This document shows, piece after piece, positions 29,606 through 36,627 of a stretch of 64,000 nucleotides of DNA. Under the pieces are notes generated by a model. The model had not been told where the DNA came from. It searched no databases and was given only the letters and a program-made list of their open reading frames with translations. The position numbers were made by a program, and so were the translations under genes. The stretch is from an uncultured Gammaproteobacteria bacterium. Its GTDB lineage: Bacteria > Pseudomonadota > Gammaproteobacteria > Steroidobacterales > XN24. Numbering within the stretch: the first letter of the stretch is position 1; each line of letters starts with the position of its first letter. The DNA lies in assembly GCA_947259915.1 (NCBI GenBank), contig CAMYOC010000051.1:98029-162028 (forward strand). Direction: 5' to 3'.

Positions 29606-30460
29606 ATGGTGAAACACTTCCCTGTCAGCGGAGCCGGGCTCGGCCTCCGGCGGAGCATGCTCAACGAATTCCTCGAGACGCCACCGGCGGTGGATTTCCT
29701 CGAAGTCGCGCCCGAGAACTGGATCGGCGTAGGCGGCCCCATGGGCGACAAGTTCCGTCGCCTGACCGAGCGCTTCCCGTTTATCTGTCACGGTCTGTCC
29801 CTGTCGATCGGCGGACCCGCGCCTCTGGACGAACACTTCCTGCACCGTCTGAAGCGTTTCCTCGATCAGCACCAGATCCGCCTCTATAGCGAGCACCTGA
29901 GCTATTGCGGCGACGATGGCCACCTGTACGACCTGATGCCGATCCCGTTTACCGCGGAAGCGGTACGCTACACGGCCGATCGGGTACGGCGCACCCAGGA
30001 GATCCTCGAACGGCGGATCGCGCTGGAGAACGTGTCCTACTACGCCGCCCCCGGTCAGGAGATGGCGGAAATCGAATTCGTGCGCGCGGTGCTGGAAGAA
30101 GCGGACTGTGACCTGCTGCTCGACGTCAATAATATCTATGTCAACAGCATCAATCATCGCTATGACGCGGAGACATTTCTCACCGCCCTGCCCGCCGATC
30201 GTGTGGTCTACTTCCACGTCGCCGGGCACCATGTCGAGGCGGAGGATCTCCGTGTAGATACCCATGGCGCCGATGTCTGCGATCCGGTGTGGGCTTTGCT
30301 GCGCAAAGCCTACGATCATTTCGGCGTCGTGCCCACGCTGCTGGAGCGCGACTTCAACATCCCCGCCACCGAGGTGTTGATGGAAGAGATCCGTCAGATC
30401 CGGCGTATCCAGCGCGACAGCGCCGCGGCCAGCCAGGACGCGAGCTCCGCCCATGGCTGA
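29606..30460 (+). CDS. MNIO family (DUF692) iron-dependent oxidase, BufB/HvfB-like
   Basis: A 284-residue TIM-barrel multinuclear non-heme iron oxidase. Family members install modifications (for example thiooxazoles or oxazolone-thioamides) on Cys of precursor peptides. Metal-ligand blocks are visible: [64 protein letters not shown] and LLERDFNIP. The partner DUF2063 gene overlaps its stop by 8 bp and a DoxX gene follows, the HvfB-HvfC-HvfX order. No precursor peptide gene is adjacent, which is unusual. Family is certain; the substrate is unknown. Confidence 0.9.
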   Translation: MVKHFPVSGAGLGLRRSMLNEFLETPPAVDFLEVAPENWIGVGGPMGDKFRRLTERFPFICHGLSLSIGGPAPLDEHFLHRLKRFLDQHQIRLYSEHLSYCGDDGHLYDLMPIPFTAEAVRYTADRVRRTQEILERRIALENVSYYAAPGQEMAEIEFVRAVLEEADCDLLLDVNNIYVNSINHRYDAETFLTALPADRVVYFHVAGHHVEAEDLRVDTHGADVCDPVWALLRKAYDHFGVVPTLLERDFNIPATEVLMEEIRQIRRIQRDSAAASQDASSAHG

Positions 30461-31235
30461 GAAACCCGCGTTTCAGCAGCATCAATATGCCTTTGCCGCG
30501 CATATCCGTGATCCCGATACCCATCCGGCACCCGCGGGCATCGAAGACCGCCGCATGGCGATCTACCGCAGCCTGTTCTTCAACAACGTCAGCCAGCTGC
30601 TCGCCAAGACGTTCCCGGTGCTGCAAAAGATCCTCGGCGCCGACGCCTGGAAAAAGCTCATGCGCGACTACTTCTCGCGTCATCAGGCGCACACGCCACT
30701 GTTTCTCGAGATGCCGAGGGAGTTCCTCAAGTATCTCGAAGAAGAGCGCGGCACGGTGGATGGCGATCCGCCGTTCCAGCTCGAGCTGGCGCATTACGAG
30801 TGGGTCGAGCTGGCGCTGACCATAGACGAGCGCGAACCCGACCTTTCCGGGGTCGATCGTCATGGAGATCTGCTGGCGGGACGTCCCGTGCTGACGCCGC
30901 TGATGTGGTCGCTGCGCTATCGTTTCCCGGTGCACCGTCTGGGACCGGAGTTCCAGCCGCAGACACCTCCGGATAAACCGACGCTGCTGCTGGTCCATCG
31001 CAACCTATCTGGACGCGTCAGCTTTATGGAAATCAACATGGTCACCGCGCGGCTGCTGGAGCTGCTCGGCGATGATGCCATCGCCTGCGGCCGGCAGGCG
31101 CTGGAGACCATCGCCCGGGAAATGTCCCATCCATCCCCGGACGCAGTGATCGACGGTGGCCGTGAAATCCTGCAGCAGCTCCGGGAGCGCGAAGTAGTAC
31201 TCGGCGCTCGCCCGGTGGCCACATCAGTCGCCTGA
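30453..31235 (+). CDS. DUF2063 partner protein, BufC/HvfC-like
   Basis: A 260-residue partner of the MNIO enzyme. The N-terminal DUF2063 helical domain (about residues 1-95, with [14 protein letters not shown] and FPVLQKILG) is thought to bind precursor peptide. A C-terminal mixed domain (about 115-250, [15 protein letters not shown] and [24 protein letters not shown]) resembles RiPP recognition elements. The start ATG overlaps the DUF692 stop. The pairing of DUF692 and DUF2063 is a well-known signature, so the complex is likely; the peptide is not visible. Confidence 0.88.
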   Translation: MAEKPAFQQHQYAFAAHIRDPDTHPAPAGIEDRRMAIYRSLFFNNVSQLLAKTFPVLQKILGADAWKKLMRDYFSRHQAHTPLFLEMPREFLKYLEEERGTVDGDPPFQLELAHYEWVELALTIDEREPDLSGVDRHGDLLAGRPVLTPLMWSLRYRFPVHRLGPEFQPQTPPDKPTLLLVHRNLSGRVSFMEINMVTARLLELLGDDAIACGRQALETIAREMSHPSPDAVIDGGREILQQLREREVVLGARPVATSVA

Positions 31236-31258
31236 AGTCGATAACAACAGAGGCAAAC

Positions 31259-31762
31259 ATGAACATACTGACATCTGGCTGGGTCCGGCTGACCGAGATC
31301 CTGGAACGCATCGGTGACTGGGTACCCGCTCTGTTCCTGCGCATCCTCCTCGGCTGGGAATTCTACGAGGCGGGCCTGTCCAAATACCGGGGACAGAACT
31401 GGTTCGGCAGCATCCAGGACAAGTTTCCGTTTCCGTTCAACGTGGTGCCGCCGGAATTGAGCTGGCTGCTGGCCACCTGGACCGAACTGGTGGGTGGCGC
31501 GATGCTGGTGCTGGGTCTGTTTACGCGCTTCTGGTCGATCTCATTGATCATCCTGACCATCGTCGCGACGGCCGCCGTGCACTGGCCGGAAAGCTACAGC
31601 AGTTTTGGCGAGCTGCTGCAGGGGTATGCGATCACCAACAAGGGCTTTGGCAATTTCAAACTCCCGGTCATCTTCCTGGTGATGTTCCTGCCGCTGTTGT
31701 TCAACGGTCCGGGCAAGGCCAGCCTGGATTATTTCCTGCGCCGGCGCGTGCTCGGATACTAA
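31259..31762 (+). CDS. DoxX family membrane protein (HvfX-like)
   Basis: A 167-residue inner-membrane protein with four predicted helices. PALFLRILLGWEFYEAGLSK and the later WTELVGGAMLVLGLFTRF match the DoxX signature. In Haemophilus/Legionella-type copper-associated operons a DoxX protein (HvfX) accompanies HvfA-B-C. Its gene is 23 bp downstream of the DUF2063 gene here, so it is very likely part of the same operon. The biochemical role of DoxX in these systems is unclear. Confidence 0.85.
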   Translation: MNILTSGWVRLTEILERIGDWVPALFLRILLGWEFYEAGLSKYRGQNWFGSIQDKFPFPFNVVPPELSWLLATWTELVGGAMLVLGLFTRFWSISLIILTIVATAAVHWPESYSSFGELLQGYAITNKGFGNFKLPVIFLVMFLPLLFNGPGKASLDYFLRRRVLGY

Positions 31763-31844
31763 CCGGACAAGGCGCTGCCACCGGGTAGCACCGACCGTCG
31801 ACGCAAGCCGACTGCTCACGGCTTGCGCCGAAAGGGGGAGATCG

Positions 31845-33341
31845 ATGGATACCTTGCTGTTTATAAAGGGTCTGCTCGCCGATCTGTTTGTGATCGCGAT
31901 CGGCCTGGCGATGCTGGCGGTGGTGGTGATGTTTGTCATCGATGTCACCCAGACCAGGCATGCGGTGCGACGCAATTACCCGGTGGTGGGCCGCTTCCGT
32001 TATTTCTTCGAGCATCTGGGCGAGTTCTTCCGCCAGTATTTCTTTGCACAGGATCGCGAGGAATTGCCGTTTAACCGGGCTGAGCGGGCATGGGTCTACC
32101 GCGCGGCCAAGGGCGTGGACACCACGGTGGCCTTCGGATCGACCCGCGATCTGCGCCCACCGGGGACACCGATCTTTGTCAACTGCCCGTTCCCGACACT
32201 GGACGAAGACGCGGCGCCGGTCGCCACTACGGTGATCGGACCCGGTTGCCGGCACCCTTTCCATACCGATCGCCTGTTCAACGTCTCCGCGATGAGCTAC
32301 GGCGCGATCTCCAAGCCCGCGGTCATCGCATTGTCCAGGGGCGCAAAGAAAGCCGGTATCTGGCTCAACACCGGCGAAGGCGGATTGTCACGGTTTCACC
32401 TGATGGGTGGCTGCGACCTGATATTCCAGATCGGCACCGCCAAGTATGGCGTCCGCGACGAAAATGGCGCCCTCAGCGACGCGCGGCTGACCGAGATCGC
32501 GGCCAACGAGCAGCTCCGGATGTTCGAAATCAAACTCAGCCAGGGTGCCAAACCCGGTAAGGGCGGCATCCTGCCTGGCGGCAAGGTGACTGAGGAGATC
32601 GCCGCCATCCGCGGCATCCCCGCGGGACAGGACTCAATCAGCCCGAACCGCCATCCCGATATCAATTCGCCCGGGGATCTCCTCGACATGATCGAGCACA
32701 TCCGCTCGGTCACCGGTCGCCCGGTCGGATTCAAGGCGGTGATCGGCGCCTGGGGCTGGCTCGATGAGCTGTTCAAGGAAGTGAGCCGGCGGGGATCTGA
32801 CAGCGCACCGGATTTTGTCACCGTCGACAGCGCCGATGGCGGTACCGGCGCCGCGCCGCAAAGCCTGATTGACTTTATGGGTATGCCGATCCGGGAGAGT
32901 CTGCCCTTGACCGTGGACCTGCTGGATACTTATGGCTTGCGCCCGCGGGTCCGCGTGATCGCCAGTGGCAAGCTGGTCAATCCGGGCGCGGTCGCTCTGG
33001 CACTGTGCGCCGGCGCCGATTTCGTCAACTCGGCGCGCGGCTTTATGTTCTCGCTGGGGTGCATCCAGGCGCTCCAGTGCAACAAGAACACCTGCCCGAC
33101 CGGTATCACCACCCATAATCGGCGTCTACAGCGGGGACTGGACCTGACGGACAAGGCGGAGCGGGTCTATCGTTACGCCGAGACCATGCACAAGGAGGTC
33201 GGCGTCATCGCACATTCCTGCGGCGTGCCCGAACCGCGCCAGCTCAGGCGTCATCATGTGCGCGTGGTCAACGATCGCGGCGGATCCACACCGCTGGATG
33301 AATTGTATCCCTACTGCATGCCCGCAAGGCAGGTGGCCTGA
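31845..33341 (+). CDS. FMN-binding glutamate synthase family protein, membrane-anchored
   Basis: A 498-residue protein. One N-terminal membrane helix (about residues 7-30) is followed by a glutamate-synthase alpha-subunit-type FMN barrel. SAMSYGAISKPAV, GEGGLSRFH, PGKGGILPGGKVT, the catalytic-barrel block DSADGGTGAAPQ and the cluster motif GCIQALQCNKNTCPTG (three Cys) are clear. It lacks amidotransferase and GXGXG domains, so it is the stand-alone GltB2-like form whose reaction is unknown to me. ATG 31845 follows a strong AAAGGGGGAG. It lies 82 bp after DoxX; a functional link to that cassette is possible but unproven. Confidence 0.88.
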   Translation: MDTLLFIKGLLADLFVIAIGLAMLAVVVMFVIDVTQTRHAVRRNYPVVGRFRYFFEHLGEFFRQYFFAQDREELPFNRAERAWVYRAAKGVDTTVAFGSTRDLRPPGTPIFVNCPFPTLDEDAAPVATTVIGPGCRHPFHTDRLFNVSAMSYGAISKPAVIALSRGAKKAGIWLNTGEGGLSRFHLMGGCDLIFQIGTAKYGVRDENGALSDARLTEIAANEQLRMFEIKLSQGAKPGKGGILPGGKVTEEIAAIRGIPAGQDSISPNRHPDINSPGDLLDMIEHIRSVTGRPVGFKAVIGAWGWLDELFKEVSRRGSDSAPDFVTVDSADGGTGAAPQSLIDFMGMPIRESLPLTVDLLDTYGLRPRVRVIASGKLVNPGAVALALCAGADFVNSARGFMFSLGCIQALQCNKNTCPTGITTHNRRLQRGLDLTDKAERVYRYAETMHKEVGVIAHSCGVPEPRQLRRHHVRVVNDRGGSTPLDELYPYCMPARQVA

Positions 33342-33376
33342 GCCGCTATCCGCGCCGCCGCGGGGGGCCTGGCGAC

Positions 33377-33407
33377 AAAAAAGGGGGCCGGCACCCTGCC
33401 GGCCCCC
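33377..33407 (-). terminator. Rho-independent terminator of the acidic secreted protein gene
   Basis: A perfect 10-bp stem GGGGGCCGGC / GCCGGCCCCC with a 5-base loop. Read on the minus strand the stem is followed by TTTTTT (33382-33377), so it terminates the leftward gene. On the plus strand no T-run follows, but the hairpin may also slow transcripts from the glutamate-synthase-like gene. Confidence 0.8.
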
Positions 33408-33454
33408 GGTTCCCAAAACGCGCAACTCACTTCAAGCGCTGACTATCCCTGTCA

Positions 33455-34666
33455 TCAATCGTCATCATCACAGAACGCATCGGGTGCCGCTTCGCACAGT
33501 TCTTCGAGCAGCTCGGCACCATCTTCGATGCCGCATTCCTCCAATCCTGCAGCGGTCAGCAGTTCGTCACCACCGGTGCAGACCAGCTCTTCGCGTTCGC
33601 CGGTAAACTCACCGTCACCTTCGATCGCATCACCCTCGAACTTGGCCGCGAGCACAAAGCCGACGTCCTTGACGTAGTATTTTGTTTCGTACTCGCCAGG
33701 GTCATTCGGATTGATGTCCCGGGTCTGCAGACACATATCGTTGCATTCGAAGTCCGGATCATTCTCGTTCTCGCCGCCGACGTCGTCATCAGGCGAAGCA
33801 CCACCGCTGAGATAGATCACCACGTCCTCGGCTTCGCCCAGCGCGTACTCCTGACGATCCGCCACGCCGTATCCGGGGAACATCGGCCGCAACAGCGTGC
33901 CGGTTTTGGCATCGTCCATTCCAGCCTCGAAAGAGCCGTCCAGATCGCGCAGCACGCCCTCTTCGTCGTAATTGCGTGACAACTCGCCGCAATAGTAGAC
34001 CATGGCTTCCCAGTCAATGGCATACCAGTCGTCGGTCAACTCGCCCAGAGTGTAGTCCCAACCACCCTCTTCGTCGTCTTCGCTTTCGATCAGGGCCGCA
34101 TCGACCACTACGCGGCAGGGAACAAAGACATCTTCCTCAATCTCGATGTCCCGGACCTCGTCAGTAACGCGGACGATGACGACTTCGTCGGTCTGCTCAC
34201 CGTCCTCGGTGCCACGGAAAACAGACGTGTCCCCGGCCTTGAGGGAGAAGTAGGGGTTAGAATTGCTGATGTTGTCCGGGTCGACCACGTCGGCACCGGC
34301 CAGCGGATCCTCGTAATAGTCTTCATCGAGCAACTCGCAGACGCCAAGGCGCTCGCCATACGTGTCCTCGCATTCCTCGTTCACGTCAGAAAGATCGTGT
34401 CTGGCGTCCCGCCGACATTCTGCACGCTCACCGCTGTCTTCTATATTCGCGCAGTTGGCGAGAGCCACGTTGTAGTCTTCGAGGCTTTCCAGGCGGCACG
34501 CGCTGAACATCCTGCGCGCCGACTGTTGACAGGCAGTCGGCCTGTCTTTGTGCCAGGCCAACGCGTCCCGCGGCATGACCAGTCCGGCCGAAACAACCAG
34601 CGCGGCGGCAAGAAGACCCACCACACCCGGTATGCGGAATGTCCGCCCTCGAGTATCAATTTTCAT
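33455..34666 (-). CDS. Secreted, very acidic Cys-containing protein of unknown function
   Basis: A 403-residue protein with an N-terminal signal peptide (hydrophobic core about residues 15-35, cleavage near ALA-WH). The first 120 mature residues hold eight or so Cys in a CQQSAR...CRLE...CANIE...C pattern. The rest is rich in Asp/Glu and ends FCDDDD. Segments such as NPYFSLKAGDTSVFRG, SFEAGMDDAKTG, RQEYALGEAED and EYETKYYVKDVGFV recall a family of secreted beta-rich hypothetical proteins that I recognise by motif but cannot name. CAGGAGAT lies before ATG 34666. It is divergent from the ECF sigma gene. Confidence 0.75.
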   Translation of the reverse strand: MKIDTRGRTFRIPGVVGLLAAALVVSAGLVMPRDALAWHKDRPTACQQSARRMFSACRLESLEDYNVALANCANIEDSGERAECRRDARHDLSDVNEECEDTYGERLGVCELLDEDYYEDPLAGADVVDPDNISNSNPYFSLKAGDTSVFRGTEDGEQTDEVVIVRVTDEVRDIEIEEDVFVPCRVVVDAALIESEDDEEGGWDYTLGELTDDWYAIDWEAMVYYCGELSRNYDEEGVLRDLDGSFEAGMDDAKTGTLLRPMFPGYGVADRQEYALGEAEDVVIYLSGGASPDDDVGGENENDPDFECNDMCLQTRDINPNDPGEYETKYYVKDVGFVLAAKFEGDAIEGDGEFTGEREELVCTGGDELLTAAGLEECGIEDGAELLEELCEAAPDAFCDDDD

Positions 34667-34961
34667 CGAGAAATCTCCTGAATTTCACTCTTATGGCCGC
34701 CGCCGGACAGGCACGGTGCCGTTGATGTCTGCGGGAGGCCAGACCTCTTCGTCGCCTGCTTGCAGAGCCATACGATCGGCCCCGGGGCCTGGCGTCCCCC
34801 TCGCATCCATAGACGGATGGTCAGGTGAAATTCCTTCGCCGGCTGCGGAACAGCCGGATTGTGCGCTGGACCGGTCGGGGTGCGGGTGCCAGTATCCCAA
34901 CCAGGGGCGAAGGATTTCCGCCGCTGTACCGTCTCCTCTATTGAGGAGCGGGAGATTGCGA
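34667..34961. promoter_or_regulatory. Divergent region with a structured leader before the ECF sigma gene
   Basis: 295 bp with no supported gene. On the plus strand it contains a perfect 7-bp hairpin CCGGCTG-cggaa-CAGCCGG (34839-34857). A long-range pair CCTTCGCC (34833-34840) with GGCGAAGG (34906-34913) lies around it. A 6-bp hairpin CTCCTC-tatt-GAGGAG (34933-34948) is just before the GGAG that serves the GTG start at 34962. This layout suggests a folded 5' leader able to control translation. GGTGAAATTCC and GCCAG segments vaguely recall a cobalamin riboswitch, but the canonical GGGAA and ACTGT elements are missing. Confidence 0.4.
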
Positions 34962-35582
34962 GTGCCGGAGACCATCCATGTAGACAAAGCGCTGGCGCAG
35001 CGCATCCTGGGCGGGGATGAGAAGGCCTTCAAGGAGACCTTCGACCGCTTTTTCCCGCGTCTGTACCGCTTCGCGCTGGTGCGTCTCGACCATGACCGGG
35101 AGGCGACCACCGAAGTCGTGCAGCAGACGTTCTGCAAGGCGATCGAGAAATTGTCCAGCTATCGTGGCGAGGCTTCGTTGTATGCCTGGTTCCATCGCAT
35201 CTGCCACAACACGCTGGTCGACCACTGTCGCCGGCGCAATGTCCGCACCAGCAATGTGGTGCTGTTCGAGGACACGCGAGACGCCCGCGAGCTGCTGGAA
35301 GCACTGAGCGCACCGGCCAGCGAACAGCCCGAGTCCAGGGCCCGCTATCGGGATCTCGGCCGCCTGGTGCAGACGACCCTGGATCATCTGCCGGATCGTT
35401 ACGGCGATGCCCTTGAACTGAAGTATGTTGAAGGACTCTCGGTAAAGGAGATCGCGACGCGCATGGAGCTGGGACCGAAAGCCGTCGAATCTCTGCTGAC
35501 CCGGGCGCGCGGCGCATTCCGCGCGGCCTTTGTCGGTCTGAGCGGCAGCGCGGATGCGCTGGACGGCCTGATCGGATCCTGA
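34962..35582 (+). CDS. ECF-family RNA polymerase sigma factor
   Basis: A sigma-70 family ECF factor of 206 residues. Region 2 includes FPRLYRFALVRL and the TEVVQQTFCKAIEKL helix; region 4 includes LPDRYGDALELKYVEGLSVKEIATRM with the helix-turn-helix. I chose GTG 34962, which follows GGAG after 7 bases and puts region 2 at the expected distance. A longer frame upstream is non-conserved. A FecR-type regulator follows after 16 bp and a TonB-dependent receptor after that, so it probably directs the receptor operon in response to ligand. Confidence 0.9.
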   Translation: MPETIHVDKALAQRILGGDEKAFKETFDRFFPRLYRFALVRLDHDREATTEVVQQTFCKAIEKLSSYRGEASLYAWFHRICHNTLVDHCRRRNVRTSNVVLFEDTRDARELLEALSAPASEQPESRARYRDLGRLVQTTLDHLPDRYGDALELKYVEGLSVKEIATRMELGPKAVESLLTRARGAFRAAFVGLSGSADALDGLIGS

Positions 35583-35598
35583 AACTGGATGACAAGCG

Positions 35599-36627
35599 AT
35601 GAGCAACGATACGACAAACCGAAAGCCTGATCTGCCGCCAGAAGGAGCGGACGAAGTCCTGGCCCTGCTGCTAAAGGCCGCCGGATCCAGGGAAGCGCCG
35701 CCGGCGGACGCCTACGAACAGGTACTCGGCGCGGCGACTCAAGCCTGGCGCGGCCATCTGCACCAGCGCCGGCGGCGGATATTCACCGCGATGGCCGCGA
35801 GTATCGCTGCGCTGGCTGCCATCTCGGTGGCGTTATTGCAGTCCCCGGGTTCGTTCGCGCCCGGCCTGACCGTGGCGATGACCGATACCGTGGTAGGCAC
35901 TACGATGGTACGCAATGCTGACGCGTCAGACTGGACCTGGCTGGATTCCCGCGAGGTCACCGAACTCGAGGACGGCATGCGTTTGCGGACCGGCCCGGAC
36001 AGCGGCGCCGGTATCCTGAGGCAGGACGGGAGTTCGCTGCGCGTCGACCAGCGCAGCGAAATCGAATTCCAGGGCGCAGACCGGATTTTGCTCTCGGCCG
36101 GCGCCGTATATTTTGATTCCGGTGCCGCCGACCGCGCTGCAGATCGTTTCGAAATCGTCACGCGCGACAGTCGCGTGCGCCACATCGGCACGCAGTTCGA
36201 GGTGCGTCTCGGTGAGCAGGGATCCAGGATCCGCGTCCGCGAAGGGCGCGTGCTGATCAGCACGAGGTTTGAGGAGATCGAGAGCGCTGCCGGCGACGAG
36301 TTCACCATCGTCGACCGCCGCCCGTTGCGGCGGGCACAGATCGCCGCCGATCATCCTGACTGGGACTGGGTCCAGGTGGTCGCGCCGGCCGCGTACTCGC
36401 AGGATCAGCCGCTGTCGAAGCTGCTGGAATGGGTTGCCCGGGAGACCGGCCGGCAGATCCATTTCGCCAGACCGGAGCTGGCAGACCGGGCGGACAGCAC
36501 GATCCTCCACGGCAGCTCTCAGCGACTGCTGCCCATGGAGGCGCTGGCGGTGATGCTGCAGACCACGGATTTCCAGTATCTGGTCACCGGCGGCAGCGAG
36601 ATTTTGATCGATGCCGAGACGCCCTAG
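35599..36627 (+). CDS. FecR-type anti-sigma/signal-transducing regulator
   Basis: A 342-residue inner-membrane regulator. A cytoplasmic N-terminal segment (about 1-60) precedes one transmembrane helix (about 63-82). The periplasmic FecR domain follows, with MRLRTGPDSGAGILRQDGSSLRV and VRHIGTQFEVRLGEQGSRIRVREGRV. The C-terminal 80 residues form an STN/DUF4974-like module (LSKLLEWVARETGRQIHF). It should hold the ECF factor until the receptor signals. Its last 17 bp overlap the receptor gene. The ligand of the system is unknown. Confidence 0.88.
   Translation: MSNDTTNRKPDLPPEGADEVLALLLKAAGSREAPPADAYEQVLGAATQAWRGHLHQRRRRIFTAMAASIAALAAISVALLQSPGSFAPGLTVAMTDTVVGTTMVRNADASDWTWLDSREVTELEDGMRLRTGPDSGAGILRQDGSSLRVDQRSEIEFQGADRILLSAGAVYFDSGAADRAADRFEIVTRDSRVRHIGTQFEVRLGEQGSRIRVREGRVLISTRFEEIESAAGDEFTIVDRRPLRRAQIAADHPDWDWVQVVAPAAYSQDQPLSKLLEWVARETGRQIHFARPELADRADSTILHGSSQRLLPMEALAVMLQTTDFQYLVTGGSEILIDAETP

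Noticed and set aside
34800..34930. A definite cobalamin riboswitch call
   Set aside because: Only scattered matches (GGTGAAATTCC, GCCAG) are present. The GGGAA and ACTGT elements and a proper B12 box are missing, so it is kept only as a structured-leader finding.
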